A stretch of 64,000 nucleotides of DNA from Streptomyces sp. NRRL WC-3605. Lineage in GTDB: Bacteria > Actinomycetota > Actinomycetes > Streptomycetales > Streptomycetaceae. Below, one piece after another: positions 25,709 through 35,365 of the stretch. The stretch lies in the NCBI RefSeq assembly GCF_001509795.1, contig NZ_LLZN01000079.1:62001-126000 (forward strand), given 5' to 3'. Position numbers and translations under genes: made by a program. The notes under the pieces were generated by a model. That model searched no databases, was not told where the DNA came from, and was given only the letters and a program-made list of their open reading frames with translations. Position 1 is the stretch's first letter. Every line of letters starts with the position of its first letter.

Positions 25709-26560
25709 TTAGCGGGCCGCGAGGGCGCGCTCCCCCGCTTTTCGCATCGCCTCCAGCGGCGCCGGGGCGCGGCCGGTCATCTGCTCCACTTGGAGCACCG
25801 CCTGGTGCACCAGCAGGTCGAGGCCGCTGACGACGGCCCCGCCGAACATCGACCAGCGGGCCGCGAGCGCGGTGGGCCAGGGGTCGTAGAGCACGTCGAA
25901 GAGGGTGGCGGGACGCTCGGGCACGGCATGGGCGAGAGCGTCGGTGGTGCCCGCGGGAGTCGTCGCGATCACCAGGGGGGCACGCAGCGCCTCGGCGGCG
26001 TCGGCCCAGTCCGCCGTGCGGACCTCGACGCCGAGCCGCTCGCCCCACTGCCGCATCTCGGCGGCGCGCGCCTCGCTGCGGACGTAGGCCACGACCTCGC
26101 CGGTGCAGACGCGGGCCAGGGCGGCCAGCGCCGAGGACGCGGTGGCGCCGGCGCCGAGCACGGCGGCCGAGCCGACCTCCTCGATGCCGCGCTCGCGCAG
26201 GGCGGCGACCATGCCGGGGATGTCGGTGTTGTCGCCGACGCGGCGGCCGTCCCCGGTCACGACGACGGTGTTGACGGCCTCGACCGAGGCGGCGGTCTCG
26301 CTGATCTCGTCGAGCAGCGGGATCACGGCCCGCTTCAACGGCATGGTCAGCGACAGCCCGGCCCACTCGGGACCGAGCTCGGCGAGGAAGCCGGGCAGGG
26401 CGGCCTCGTCGACGTCGAAGCGGTCGTACGACCAGCCGGTGAGCCCCAGTTCGGCGTAGGCGGCCCGGTGCAGCACCGGGGACAGGGAGTGCCCGATGGG
26501 GGAACCGAGCACCGCCGCCCGGCACCGCCCGCCCGTCGCGGCCATCGCGGAATCGTTCAC
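25709..26560 (-). CDS. aroE: Shikimate dehydrogenase
   Basis: 283 residues. It reduces 3-dehydroshikimate with NADPH. Shikimate-binding PIGHSLSPVLHRAAY, the catalytic Lys in SLTMPLKRAV, DNTDIPGMVAAL and the nucleotide loop GAGATASSALAAL are present. The start is GTG 26560; ATG 26545 is an alternative. It begins 14 bases after the mltG stop, so the aro genes are probably cotranscribed with mltG. Confidence 0.94.
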   Translation of the reverse strand: MNDSAMAATGGRCRAAVLGSPIGHSLSPVLHRAAYAELGLTGWSYDRFDVDEAALPGFLAELGPEWAGLSLTMPLKRAVIPLLDEISETAASVEAVNTVVVTGDGRRVGDNTDIPGMVAALRERGIEEVGSAAVLGAGATASSALAALARVCTGEVVAYVRSEARAAEMRQWGERLGVEVRTADWADAAEALRAPLVIATTPAGTTDALAHAVPERPATLFDVLYDPWPTALAARWSMFGGAVVSGLDLLVHQAVLQVEQMTGRAPAPLEAMRKAGERALAAR

Positions 26561-26574
26561 TGCGTCCGTGATCC

Positions 26575-28335
26575 CTAGCTCTTCTTCCTCGACGCGTTGA
26601 ACTGCTCGACCAGCTTCTCGTGGTCCTTCAGCGTCTTGGTGAACTTGCTGGTCTTGCCGTCCAGCGAGATGAAGTAGTACCAGCCGTCCTTCGTCGGGTT
26701 CAGCGCGCCCTTGAGCGCATCCTCACCCGGGTTGTCGATGGGACCGGGCGGCAGGCCCTTGACGAAGTACGTGTTGTACGGGTTGTCGTAGCGCCGCAGC
26801 TCGGCGATGCTCAGGTCGATCTTGCTCTGGTTCTTGATGTAGTTGTACGTGGAGTCGAACTCCAGGGACCCGTAGGTCTCGGGGTTCCCGGGCTTGAGGC
26901 GGTTGTAGACGACCTCGGCCATCTTGCGGTAGTCGTCGTGGCTGGTGCCCTCGGCCTGGGCCAGGCTGGCCACGGTGAGCACCTCCCAGGGGCCGTCGAG
27001 CCCGAGGCCCGCGGCCTTCTTCTCCAGCCCCATCTCCTCGTACTTCTTCGTGGCCCGGTCGACCATCTCCTTCAGCACGGTCGCCGGCTTCTGGCCCTTG
27101 CTGGCCGCGTAGCTGGACGGGTAGAGGAACCCCTCCAGGGGGTCCTTCACATTGGGGTGGTCCAGCGCCCAGTCGGGCAGGCCGAGCTTCTTGTACTGCT
27201 TCTTCGCGACCTCGGCCGTGGTGCCGTCCGCGACCCCGAGGCGCTTGTCGATCAGCGCGTACACGGCGGCGTTCCGGGAGCCCTCGGCGATGATCAGGTT
27301 GGACCGGCTCTTGGGGCTGAGCATCAGCTCGACGGCGCTGGCCGCCGACATCTGCTTCTGCATCGTGTAGACGCCGTCCTGGATGGACTTGCCGTTCGCA
27401 TGGTCGTTCTGCGCGGACACGAACGCGTCCACGCTCTGGATGACGCCGGCCGCCTTCAGCTTCTGCCCGATGACATAGCCGCCCGCGCCTTTCGGGATGA
27501 CGACCGTGACCTGTTCGCCGTTGCCGTCGCCCGCGTAGTCGGGCGCCGGGCCGAAACGGTCCTGGTAGAACTGGTAGCCGAAGTAGCCGACGCCGCCGAC
27601 CGCGCCCGCGAAGATCAGGGCGAGGACCAGGCAGGCCGGTCCGCTGCGACGTTTCTTCGGTTTCTTGCCGCCGCGCCCCGACCGGTCGTCACGCTCGTCG
27701 GTGTCGTCGTCATCGTCCTGGTCGCCGCCCGCGAAGAAGGCGTGTTCGCCCTGGTCGGGGCCAGGGTCCCAGCCGGTGTCCGGCTCGGGCTCGGCGGCCC
27801 GCCGGGTGGGCGGCTGCGGGGGCGGATAGGCGTCCTGCGTGCCGTAGTAGTCGGGCTGGCCTCCCCCGTAGGCGGCCTGCTGCTGCCCGTACGGGTCCGG
27901 GTCGCCGTACGACGGCTGCTGGTGACCGCCCATGGCCCAGCCGCCGTCGTACGACTGCTGCTGCGCGTGCCCCGCATGCTGACCGTGACCCTGCTGCTGC
28001 CCGTGCCCCGTGTGCTGACCGTGACCCTGCTGCTGTCCCTGGTCCGTGTACTGCTGGGGGTACTGCTCCTGCGGGTACTGCTGCTGGCCGTACCCGGTGT
28101 GCTGCCCGTCGTTCCACTCGCCGTACTGCTGCTGCGCCTGCTGTGCGTAGTACTGCTGGTCGGCGTACTGCTGCGGGTCGTACTGCTGCTGACCGTACTG
28201 CTGGTGCTGCGGGTCGGCGTACTGCTGCTGCCCGTATCCCTGTTGATCACCCTGCTGGGCGTTCCACCGGCCGTCCCCGCCGAGCGGATCGTCCTGCCAG
28301 CGATCGGAGCCGTCGCCCCGGCCGTATTCAGTCAT
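26575..28335 (-). CDS. mltG: Endolytic murein transglycosylase MltG
   Basis: 586 residues. It cuts nascent peptidoglycan glycan strands at the membrane. The first 180 or so residues are a cytoplasmic Gln/Tyr/Gly/His-rich low-complexity region with many QQQY and GHGQ units. A basic stretch and one membrane helix (CLVLALIFAGAVGGVGYFGY) follow. The extracellular LysM-like/YceG domain contains the catalytic Glu in VASLAQAEGTSHDDYRKMAEV and PPGPIDNPG. ATG 28335 has no Shine-Dalgarno sequence; it overlaps the stop of a candidate leader ORF by 8 bases. aroE follows directly. Confidence 0.94.
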   Translation of the reverse strand: MTEYGRGDGSDRWQDDPLGGDGRWNAQQGDQQGYGQQQYADPQHQQYGQQQYDPQQYADQQYYAQQAQQQYGEWNDGQHTGYGQQQYPQEQYPQQYTDQGQQQGHGQHTGHGQQQGHGQHAGHAQQQSYDGGWAMGGHQQPSYGDPDPYGQQQAAYGGGQPDYYGTQDAYPPPQPPTRRAAEPEPDTGWDPGPDQGEHAFFAGGDQDDDDDTDERDDRSGRGGKKPKKRRSGPACLVLALIFAGAVGGVGYFGYQFYQDRFGPAPDYAGDGNGEQVTVVIPKGAGGYVIGQKLKAAGVIQSVDAFVSAQNDHANGKSIQDGVYTMQKQMSAASAVELMLSPKSRSNLIIAEGSRNAAVYALIDKRLGVADGTTAEVAKKQYKKLGLPDWALDHPNVKDPLEGFLYPSSYAASKGQKPATVLKEMVDRATKKYEEMGLEKKAAGLGLDGPWEVLTVASLAQAEGTSHDDYRKMAEVVYNRLKPGNPETYGSLEFDSTYNYIKNQSKIDLSIAELRRYDNPYNTYFVKGLPPGPIDNPGEDALKGALNPTKDGWYYFISLDGKTSKFTKTLKDHEKLVEQFNASRKKS

Positions 28336-28666
28336 CGGAGCGGTCGGCACGCCGGAGTCCGCCGTGGGGGGCGGGGCCGTGCGTGCCTTCCTCCTCTCGG
28401 GTGAGGTGGCCGTAGCCGTCGGCCCGTCGCGGCAGGTGGGCTCCGTGGTGTCGCCCGACGGAGTCAGGGCCTGGTGCCGTAGCACCGTTCATGACAGACG
28501 TGACCGTGCACCCCGCGCGTCCGGACACGTCTCGCCGCAGCATTGCCTGGTGGATGTGCGCCCCTAGAACTCGTGATCCGACCGGCACCGGGCCACGCAC
28601 GGGCCACGGGCCGGCCTGTCCCGCCCGGCCCGTGTGGGTCCGTCCACGCACCTGAAGCGTGGTCAC
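28328..28666 (-). CDS. Candidate leader ORF coupled to mltG
   Basis: A 112-codon frame starts at GTG 28666, 8 bases after a near-perfect GGAGGAGG (28682-28675). Its TGA (28330-28328) overlaps the mltG ATG as ATGACTGA. The product (MTTLQVRGRTHTGRAG...) is basic, has no recognised domain and no membrane segment. About a quarter of the codons end in A or T, more than in the neighbouring genes, so it may be a translated leader rather than a functional protein. The strong ribosome binding site and the lack of one for mltG support translational coupling. It could also be chance. Confidence 0.4.
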   Translation of the reverse strand: MTTLQVRGRTHTGRAGQAGPWPVRGPVPVGSRVLGAHIHQAMLRRDVSGRAGCTVTSVMNGATAPGPDSVGRHHGAHLPRRADGYGHLTREEEGTHGPAPHGGLRRADRSDD

Positions 28667-28761
28667 CGATCGCACCTCCTCCACGCGGTGACCGGGGCCG
28701 GTCACCTCGGCGCCGCCGTGGGCGGCGGGCCCGGCCGGCTGGCCGGGGTGCGGGTGACCGG
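28661..28761 (-). promoter_or_regulatory. Four alternating complementary segments around the leader-ORF start
   Basis: In RNA order the segments are A GGTCACC (28759-28753), B GGTGACC (28706-28700), C GGTCACC (28693-28687) and D GGTGACC (28667-28661). A and C are identical, and both are complementary to B and D. B:C would leave the Shine-Dalgarno at 28682-28675 free. A:B plus C:D would put it in a loop and the GTG start in a stem. A:B and B:C can each extend to 8-9 bp, C:D to 8 bp. The same sites could instead be DNA operators of the form GGTNACC. Confidence 0.45.
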
Positions 28762-28788
28762 TTCCTGGAACCGCGAGACGGTCGGTCC

Positions 28789-28879
28789 CTGAGCGATCGG
28801 GCTCAGATGCCGTCCGGTCTCCGTAAGGACAGCGGCTGTTCGACCGCCGCCGTATCGCGCGGAACGTTACCGTATCGCG
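28789..28879. repeat. Small repeats between ruvX and the mltG leader
   Basis: CTGAGC (28789-28794) and GCTCAG (28801-28806) form an inverted repeat. CCGTATCGCG occurs twice (28850-28859 and 28870-28879), exactly 20 bp apart and ending at the ruvX stop. The rest of the 28336-28880 space shows only the leader ORF and the paired segments described separately. Confidence 0.5.
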
Positions 28880-28880
28880 A

Positions 28881-29384
28881 TCAGATAACCACTTCGACGC
28901 CCTCGCCGGGTGCTTTGCCTGACACCCGTTCGGATTCGAGCGCCTGCTGCAGGATGATCACCGCGGCCGCCTGGTCGATGACGGAACGGCCCTTCTTGGA
29001 CTTCACGCCCGAGGCGCGCAGTCCCTGACTGGCCGTCACGGTCGTCATCCTCTCATCGACGAGTCTGACCGGAACGGGCGCGATCATGCGGGCGAGTTCC
29101 TGGGCGAAGCCCCGGACCTTCACCGCGGCCGGGCCCTCGCCGCCCTTGAGGGAACGGGGCAGCCCGACGACGACCTCGATCGGCTCGTACTCCTCGACGA
29201 GCTGCCGCAGCCGGCGCTGCGCGGCCGGGACGTCCCGGCCCGGCACGGTCTCCACGGGGGTGGCGAGGATGCCGTCCGGGTCGCACGAGGCGACGCCGAT
29301 CCGGGCGTCGCCCACGTCGACGGCGAGGCGGCGGCCGCGGCGCATGCCCCGGCCGTCACCGCTCGCCTGTGTGTCGTGGCTCAC
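28881..29384 (-). CDS. ruvX: Putative pre-16S rRNA nuclease / Holliday junction resolvase-like RuvX
   Basis: 167 residues, YqgF family. The RNase H-like core is visible: first Asp strand [29 protein letters not shown], and the end motif [14 protein letters not shown] with a C-terminal [16 protein letters not shown]. It matures the 5' end of 16S rRNA in E. coli. The GTG at 29384 overlaps the alaS stop by 4 bases; a later ATG at 29345 is possible. It follows alaS, a common pairing. Confidence 0.93.
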   Translation of the reverse strand: MSHDTQASGDGRGMRRGRRLAVDVGDARIGVASCDPDGILATPVETVPGRDVPAAQRRLRQLVEEYEPIEVVVGLPRSLKGGEGPAAVKVRGFAQELARMIAPVPVRLVDERMTTVTASQGLRASGVKSKKGRSVIDQAAAVIILQQALESERVSGKAPGEGVEVVI

Positions 29385-32053
29385 TTGGCGGTGTCCGCCA
29401 CGAGCCGCTCGACCGCGTCGACGGCCTCGCCGACCGCGGCCGGGTTCTGGCCACCGCCCTGGGCCACGTCCGGCTTGCCGCCACCGCCGCCGCCGAGGGT
29501 CTTGGCGGCCGTACGGACCAGGTCACCGGCCTTGAGGCCGCGCTCGCGGGCGGCGTCGTTGGTGGCGATGACCGTCAGCGGCTTGCCGTTGGTCACGGTG
29601 AACAGGGCGACCACGGCGGCGCGTCCGCCCTGGATGCGGCCGCGGACGTCGAGGACGAGCTTGCGCAGGTCGTCGGCGGTGGTGCCGTCCGGGACCTGGC
29701 CGGTGACGACCGCGACCCCGCGGACGTCCTTGGCGGACCCGGCGAGCCCGGCGGCGGCCTGGAGCACCTTCTCGGCGCGGAACTTCTCGATCTCCTTCTC
29801 GGCGTCCTTCAGCTTGCCGAGCATGGCGGAAACCTTCTCCGGGAGCTCCTCCGGACGGCCCTTGATCAGCTCCTGGAGCTGGGCGACGACCGTGTGCTCA
29901 CGGGCCAGGAAGTTGTAGGCGTCGACGCCGACCAGGGCCTCGATCCGGCGGACGCCGGAGCCGATGGACGACTCGCCGAGCAGCTTGACCAGGCCGAGCT
30001 GGGCGGTGTTGTGGACGTGCGTGCCGCCGCACAGCTCCTTGGAGAAGTCGCCGATGGTCACCACACGGACCCGCTCGCCGTACTTCTCGCCGAACTCGGC
30101 GATGGCACCCTGCTTCTTGGCCTCGTCGATGCCCATGACGTCGGCGCGCACGTCCAGGTCGCGGGCGAGCACCTCGTTGATCTTCTGCTCGACGTCGGTC
30201 ATCACGGCCGTCGGGACGGCGGACGGCGAGCCGAAGTCGAAGCGGAAGCGGCCGGGCTGGTTCTCGGAACCGGCCTGGGCGGCGGTCGGGCCGAGGGCGT
30301 CACGCAGGGCCTGGTGCGTGAGGTGCGTGGCCGAGTGGGCACGGGCGATGGCCGTACGGCGGCGGGCGTCGATGGCGGCGTGGGCGCGGGCACCGACGGT
30401 GACCTCGCCGACCTGGACGACGCCCTTGTGGACGTAGACGCCCGGGACGGGCTTCTGGCAGTCGCGGATCTCGATGACGGCACCGTTGTCGGTCCTGACG
30501 CGGCCGGTGTCGCCGATCTGGCCGCCGCCCTCGGCGTAGAACGGGGTGCGGTCGAGGACGATCTCGACCTCGTCGCCCTCGGAGGCGGCCGGCGAGGAGA
30601 CGCCGTCGACCAGGATGCCGACGACGGTGGACTCGCCCTCGGTCTCGGTGTAGCCGATGAAGTCGGTCGCACCGGTCTTGTCGGCGATCTCGCGGTAGGC
30701 GCCCGCGCCGGCGTGGCCGGTCTTCTTGGCCTGGGCGTCCGCCTTGGCGCGCTCCCGCTGCTCCTTCATCAGGCGGCGGAAGCCGTCCTCGTCCACGGAG
30801 AGGCCCTGCTCGGCGGCCATCTCCAGGGTGAGGTCGATCGGGAAGCCCCAGGTGTCGTGGAGCAGGAACGCCTTGTCGCCGGCGAGGACCTTGCCGCCGG
30901 CGGCCTTGGTCTCGGTGACGGCGGTGTCGAGGATGTTGGTGCCGGCCTTCAGCGTCTTGAGGAAGGCGTTCTCCTCGGCGACGGCGACCTTCTCGATGCG
31001 CTCGCGGTCGGTGACGAGCTCGGGGTACTGCTGGCCCATCATCGCGATGACGGTGTCGATGAGGTCCAGGACGACCGGGCCGGTGGCGCCGAGCAGGCGC
31101 ATGTTGCGGATGGCGCGGCGCATGATGCGGCGCAGCACGTAGCCGCGGCCCTCGTTGCCGGGGGTGACGCCGTCGCCGATGAGCATGACGGACGTGCGCA
31201 TGTGGTCGGTGACCACGCGCAGGGAGACGTCCGACTCGTGGGCGTCGCCGTAGGCCACGCCGGTCAGCTCGGTGGCCTTCCTGATGACGGCCATGGAGGT
31301 GTCGATCTCGTACATGTTCTGCACGCCCTGCAGAATCATGGCGAGGCGCTCCAGGCCGAGGCCCGTGTCGATGTTCTTGCTCGGCAGCTCGCCGAGGATC
31401 TCGAAGTTGTCCTTGCCGATGCCCTCGCCGCGCTCGTACTGCATGAAGACGAGGTTCCAGATCTCCACGTACCGCTCGTCGTTGACGGCGGGGCCGCCCT
31501 CGACGCCGAACTCGGGGCCGCGGTCGTAGTTGATCTCGGAGCAGGGGCCGCAGGGTCCGGGGACGCCCATCGACCAGTAGTTGTCCTTCATGCCGAGGCG
31601 CTGGATGCGCTCCTTCGGCACGCCGACGACCTCGTGCCAGATGCGCTCGGCCTCGTCGTCGTCCTTGTAGACGGTGATCCAGAGCTTCTCCGGGTCGAGG
31701 CCGTAACCACCCTTGTCCTGGGGCGTGGTGAGCAGCTCCCAGGCGTAGGTGATGGCGCCTTCCTTGAAGTAGTCGCCGAAGGAGAAGTTGCCGCACATCT
31801 GGAAGAACGTGCCGTGGCGGGTGGTCTTGCCGACCTCTTCGATGTCGGGCGTGCGCACGCACTTCTGCACGCTGGTGGCGCGCGAGAAGGGCGGCTTGAC
31901 CTCACCCAGGAAGTAGGGCTTGAAGGGCACCATGCCGGCCGGGACGAGGAGCAGAGTCGGGTCGTCCGCGATGAGCGACGCCGAAGGGACGACGGTGTGC
32001 CCGCGCTCCTCGAAGAAGCTCAGCCAGCGGCGGCGAATCTCGGCCGACTCCAT
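29381..32053 (-). CDS. alaS: Alanyl-tRNA synthetase
   Basis: 890 residues, full length. Class II catalytic core from [20 protein letters not shown], then the editing domain with the zinc ligands [11 protein letters not shown] and CGGTHVHNT, and a C-terminal C-Ala domain ending with the glycine-rich [14 protein letters not shown]. The ATG at 32053 shares one base with the stop of the upstream small gene (TGATG), indicating coupling. Confidence 0.97.
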   Translation of the reverse strand: MESAEIRRRWLSFFEERGHTVVPSASLIADDPTLLLVPAGMVPFKPYFLGEVKPPFSRATSVQKCVRTPDIEEVGKTTRHGTFFQMCGNFSFGDYFKEGAITYAWELLTTPQDKGGYGLDPEKLWITVYKDDDEAERIWHEVVGVPKERIQRLGMKDNYWSMGVPGPCGPCSEINYDRGPEFGVEGGPAVNDERYVEIWNLVFMQYERGEGIGKDNFEILGELPSKNIDTGLGLERLAMILQGVQNMYEIDTSMAVIRKATELTGVAYGDAHESDVSLRVVTDHMRTSVMLIGDGVTPGNEGRGYVLRRIMRRAIRNMRLLGATGPVVLDLIDTVIAMMGQQYPELVTDRERIEKVAVAEENAFLKTLKAGTNILDTAVTETKAAGGKVLAGDKAFLLHDTWGFPIDLTLEMAAEQGLSVDEDGFRRLMKEQRERAKADAQAKKTGHAGAGAYREIADKTGATDFIGYTETEGESTVVGILVDGVSSPAASEGDEVEIVLDRTPFYAEGGGQIGDTGRVRTDNGAVIEIRDCQKPVPGVYVHKGVVQVGEVTVGARAHAAIDARRRTAIARAHSATHLTHQALRDALGPTAAQAGSENQPGRFRFDFGSPSAVPTAVMTDVEQKINEVLARDLDVRADVMGIDEAKKQGAIAEFGEKYGERVRVVTIGDFSKELCGGTHVHNTAQLGLVKLLGESSIGSGVRRIEALVGVDAYNFLAREHTVVAQLQELIKGRPEELPEKVSAMLGKLKDAEKEIEKFRAEKVLQAAAGLAGSAKDVRGVAVVTGQVPDGTTADDLRKLVLDVRGRIQGGRAAVVALFTVTNGKPLTVIATNDAARERGLKAGDLVRTAAKTLGGGGGGKPDVAQGGGQNPAAVGEAVDAVERLVADTAK

Positions 32054-32403
32054 CAGTGGTCCTCATTCCGGTTGTTCGTGTACGTCGTGCTGTCGATGAC
32101 GTACGACTTCGGCTGCTTGTGGTTCTCGATGGCGGTGTACCGCCGGGATGCGGGGAGTTCGGGGCGCTCGTCGATGCCCAGGGCCTCCTGGAGCTCGGCC
32201 TCCCGCTGGGCCATGTTGTCCCGGACGTCGAGGGCGAAGCCCACAGCACGGTCCTTGATGCGGTGACCGGCCTCCAGCGCCTTGTTCGCCGCGGTCGCGG
32301 CGAGGCTCTCGGGGGTCAGCTGCTTCAGCTTCCGGTTGACCTTGGTGGTGGCCCAGACACCGGCGGCGACGCCCGTGCCGAACCAGAACGTACGGCGGAA
32401 CAT
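32053..32403 (-). CDS. Small membrane-associated protein (DUF6167-like)
   Basis: 116 residues. The N-terminus [23 protein letters not shown] looks like a short membrane anchor. A helical, charged region follows ([33 protein letters not shown]). The family is consistently found just upstream of alaS in Streptomyces; its function is unknown. It shares one base with the alaS start. Confidence 0.85.
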   Translation of the reverse strand: MFRRTFWFGTGVAAGVWATTKVNRKLKQLTPESLAATAANKALEAGHRIKDRAVGFALDVRDNMAQREAELQEALGIDERPELPASRRYTAIENHKQPKSYVIDSTTYTNNRNEDH

Positions 32404-32411
32404 GCTGGGCC

Positions 32412-32852
32412 TCAGTCCCTCTTCCCGCGGTTTCGCTTCTCGCGCCGCGCGGCCGGCACGGTACGGCCGACGATCACGGTGCGCCTGGGGGCCTTGGCGG
32501 GCTCGCCGTCCTTGCGGCCGAGGGCCCGGCGCACGCCGTAGCCGAAGGCCGCGACCTTGACGAGGGGGCCGCCGAAGGTGGAGGCGACGGTGGTCGACAG
32601 CGCGGAGGCGTTCGACGTGACCTCCTGCACGTCGGAGGCGATCGCGTCGACCCGGTCGATCTGGGTCTGCGCGGAGCGCACCGCCGACGAGGCGTCTGCG
32701 AGGAGCGGCACGGCCTGGTCGGTCACGTCCGCGACCAGCTTGGTGGTCGCCTTCAGCGTCTGGGCCAGCCTCGCCAGCGCCACGGCGAGGAAGGAGACCA
32801 GGATCGCCCAGAAGACCGCCACCAGAATCCCGGCAACCTCTCCACCGGACAC
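32412..32852 (-). CDS. DUF948-type membrane protein
   Basis: 146 residues. One N-terminal membrane helix, GILVAVFWAILVSFLAVALARL, is followed by a coiled-coil-like stretch (VTDQAVPLLADASSAVRSAQTQIDRVDAI) as in DUF948 proteins, and a basic C-terminal tail (RREKRNRGKRD). Function unknown. GTG 32852 was chosen by similarity of the SGGEVAGI start; a GTG at 32861 is closer to GGGAG. It ends 8 bases before the DUF6167-like gene, so both lead into alaS. Confidence 0.82.
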   Translation of the reverse strand: MSGGEVAGILVAVFWAILVSFLAVALARLAQTLKATTKLVADVTDQAVPLLADASSAVRSAQTQIDRVDAIASDVQEVTSNASALSTTVASTFGGPLVKVAAFGYGVRRALGRKDGEPAKAPRRTVIVGRTVPAARREKRNRGKRD

Positions 32853-32989
32853 TGTGTGCACCCGCTCCCTGATACGTGCCTCTGCATCGGTCTGCATCGA
32901 AAAAGTCGTGCACCGAGCCTATCGCGCCGGTGATGTGCCGCCGTACCGGATTACGCCCGGCGCACGGCCGAGTCGCCGTGGACGCGAAA

Positions 32990-33027
32990 GCCCGCCGCCG
33001 CCCCACCGAGGTGGGGAGACGACGGGC
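32990..33027 (-). terminator. Terminator-like hairpin after rpsD
   Basis: Arms of 18 bases (32990-33007 and 33010-33027) pair with three mismatches; the eight pairs nearest the loop are perfect. It lies about 35 bases past the rpsD stop. Confidence 0.6.
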
Positions 33028-33060
33028 TCCGGTGCACTGGGTGCTACGACCGCCGGAGGA

Positions 33061-33675
33061 TCAGCGGGCGTAGTACTCGACGACGAGCTGCTCGTCGCAG
33101 ATCACCGGGATCTCCTTGCGGTTCGGCTCGCGGTCCAGGCGGAACGCCAGGGCCTTGAGGTTCACCTGGAGGTAGCGCGGGGTCTCACCCTCGGGGGCGA
33201 AGCCACCCTCGCGGGCGATGGAGAAGAGGGTCTTCTCGCGGCTGCGCTCACGGACCATCACGACGTCGTCGGGCTTGACGCGGAAGGAGGGCTTGTCGAC
33301 CTTCTGGCCGTTGACCTCGATGTGGCCGTGGACGACCATCTGACGGGCCTGGTAGATGGTGCGGGCGATGCCCGAACGCAGGACCAGGGCGTCGAGACGG
33401 CGCTCGAGCTCGATGATCAGGGCCTCACCGGTCTTGCCCTGAACCTTGGAGGCACGCTCGTAGGCGCGGACGAGCTGACGCTCGGACACGTCGTACTGCG
33501 CGCGCAGACGCTGCTTCTCCAGCAGACGGACCTTGTAGTCCGAGTTCTGCTTGCGGCCGCGGCCGTGCTCACCCGGCGGGTAGGGACGGGCCTCGAAGTA
33601 CTTGACGGCCTTCGGGGTCAGCGCGATGCCGAGGGCACGCGACTTCTTGACCTTGGGGCGGGACTGGTTCGCCAC
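33061..33675 (-). CDS. rpsD: 30S ribosomal protein S4
   Basis: 204 residues. Binds 16S rRNA early in 30S assembly. The S4 RNA-binding domain is clear ([20 protein letters not shown] then [18 protein letters not shown]). No zinc cysteine cluster is present at the N-terminus, so this is a C-minus type. It stands alone, away from the ribosomal protein operons, as in other Streptomyces. The start is GTG 33675 with GAGA upstream. Confidence 0.97.
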   Translation of the reverse strand: MANQSRPKVKKSRALGIALTPKAVKYFEARPYPPGEHGRGRKQNSDYKVRLLEKQRLRAQYDVSERQLVRAYERASKVQGKTGEALIIELERRLDALVLRSGIARTIYQARQMVVHGHIEVNGQKVDKPSFRVKPDDVVMVRERSREKTLFSIAREGGFAPEGETPRYLQVNLKALAFRLDREPNRKEIPVICDEQLVVEYYAR

Positions 33676-33966
33676 GATCTCTCATTTCTCGGTGTTCGGC
33701 TCGTCAGGGTTGAGGGAGGTCGCATCCGCAGCCGGGGAAACCCTCCTCGCCCTCGCGGACAGGGTGGGCAGCCGCTCCCTGGTCTGGGCACAACGTGCAG
33801 CACGCGAGTGGCCCACCGACCGGTCCCGTCGTGCGACGGAGGGTGGTGGGCTGCCCGCGACACCATTCGATCGGTGCGCGACGCTCCTGGAACCCGCTGG
33901 GGTTCCGGCTGACCGTCCCGTTCTGACAGCACGGGACACAGCGCTTCGAGGCAGTTTACAGGGTGC
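33676..33966 (-). promoter_or_regulatory. Long rpsD leader
   Basis: The 291-bp space upstream of rpsD contains a TAAACT hexamer (33958-33953, minus strand) near its far end, which would give a leader of about 270 bases. Short ORFs in it have poor codon bias. S4 autoregulates its mRNA in other bacteria, so a structured leader is plausible. I could not match it to a known S4-binding fold. Confidence 0.35.
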
Positions 33967-35322
33967 TCAGGACCGCTTGCGACCGAGGTGCTTCCTGGTC
34001 CACTCCACGGCGTCCGCGTACCGCGCCTCGGCGCCGTGCCGGGTCGGGGTGTAGTACTCGCGGTCCTTGAGGGCGTCGGGTGCGTACTGCTGCTCGGCGA
34101 TGCCCTCCGCCAGGTCGTGCGGGTACACGTACCCCTGCGCGTGCCCTAGCTTGGCCGCGCCCTTGTAGTGCCCGTCGCGCAGGTGGGGCGGCACCGCGCC
34201 GGCCAGGCCCTTGCGCACGTCGTCCAGGGCGGCACCGATCGCGGTGGTCGCGGCGTTGGACTTCGGGGCGAGCGCGAGGGCGATGGTGGCGTGGCTGAGC
34301 GTGAGCGCGGCCTCCGGGAAGCCGATCATGGCGACGGCCTGGGCGGCGGCGACGGCGATCGGCAGGGCGTTGGGGTCGGCGAGCCCGATGTCCTCGCTGG
34401 CCGAGATCATCAGGCGCCGGGCGATGAAGCGGGGATCCTCGCCGGCCTCGATCATCCGGGCCAGGTAGTGCAGGGCGGCGTCCACGTCGGAGCCGCGGAT
34501 CGACTTGATCAGGGCGCTGGCCACGTCGTAGTGCTGGTCGCCGTCGCGGTCGTACTTCACGGCGGCCCGGTCGACGGTCTGCTCCAGGGTCTGGAGGCTG
34601 ATCTCGCTCTCGTCCTGGTCGAGGGCGGCCCCGGCCGCGGCCTCCAGGGCGGTCAGGGCGCGGCGGGCGTCGCCGCCCGCGATGCGCAGCAGGTGGTCCT
34701 CGGTGTCCTCGGGGAGCGCGACGGCGTCCTTCAGGCCGCGCTCGTCGCTCAGCGCGCGGCGGAGCAGGCCGCGGACGTCGTCGTCGGTGAGGGGTTCGAG
34801 CGTGAGCAGCAGGGAGCGGGAGAGCAGCGGCGAGATGACCGAGAAGTAGGGGTTCTCGGTGGTGGCCGCGATCAGGGTCACCCAGCGGTTCTCCACGGCG
34901 GGCAGGAGGGAGTCCTGCTGGGCCTTGCTGAAGCGGTGGATCTCGTCCAGGAAGAGGACGGTCTCCTGGCCGTAGCCGCCGGTGGCGCGGCGGGCGCCGT
35001 CGATGACCGCGCGGACCTCCTTGACCCCTGCGGTGATGGCGGACAGCTCGACGAAGCGCTTGTTGGTGGCCTTGGAGACGACGTAGGCCAGGGTGGTCTT
35101 GCCGGTGCCGGGCGGGCCCCAGAGGATCACCGAGGAGGGCCCGGCCGGTCCCCCGGCACCCTCGCCGACGAGCCTGCGCAGCGGGGAGCCCGGCTTGAGC
35201 AGGTGCTGCTGGCCCACGACCTCGTCGAGGGTGCGCGGGCGCATGCGGACCGCCAGGGGACTGCTCGTCGGGTCCTTCTCCTGGCGTTCTTCGGCTGCGG
35301 CGGTGAACAGATCGGGCTCCAC
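33967..35322 (-). CDS. rarA: Replication-associated recombination protein A (RarA/MgsA)
   Basis: 451 residues. AAA+ clamp-loader-like ATPase acting at stalled forks. N-terminal [21 protein letters not shown], Walker [14 protein letters not shown], Walker [17 protein letters not shown], sensor motif [10 protein letters not shown] and the MgsA C-terminal part [19 protein letters not shown] are all intact. The start is GTG 35322. Confidence 0.95.
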   Translation of the reverse strand: MEPDLFTAAAEERQEKDPTSSPLAVRMRPRTLDEVVGQQHLLKPGSPLRRLVGEGAGGPAGPSSVILWGPPGTGKTTLAYVVSKATNKRFVELSAITAGVKEVRAVIDGARRATGGYGQETVLFLDEIHRFSKAQQDSLLPAVENRWVTLIAATTENPYFSVISPLLSRSLLLTLEPLTDDDVRGLLRRALSDERGLKDAVALPEDTEDHLLRIAGGDARRALTALEAAAGAALDQDESEISLQTLEQTVDRAAVKYDRDGDQHYDVASALIKSIRGSDVDAALHYLARMIEAGEDPRFIARRLMISASEDIGLADPNALPIAVAAAQAVAMIGFPEAALTLSHATIALALAPKSNAATTAIGAALDDVRKGLAGAVPPHLRDGHYKGAAKLGHAQGYVYPHDLAEGIAEQQYAPDALKDREYYTPTRHGAEARYADAVEWTRKHLGRKRS

Positions 35323-35365
35323 GAGGAAACCCTAAATCACCGCACTGACAATCCCCTCAGGGCTG

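Noticed and set aside
28543..29028. 161-codon plus-strand ORF between mltG and ruvX
   Set aside because: It runs into the ruvX gene on the other strand, has no ribosome binding site and its translation looks like random GC-rich sequence.
29369..32266. 965-codon open frame antisense to alaS
   Set aside because: Same cause; composition is that of a complement of a GC-rich gene, and alaS motifs on the minus strand are unmistakable.
33682..33939. 85-codon minus-strand ORF upstream of rpsD
   Set aside because: Arg/Ser-rich translation, poor codon bias and no ribosome binding site; more likely untranslated leader.
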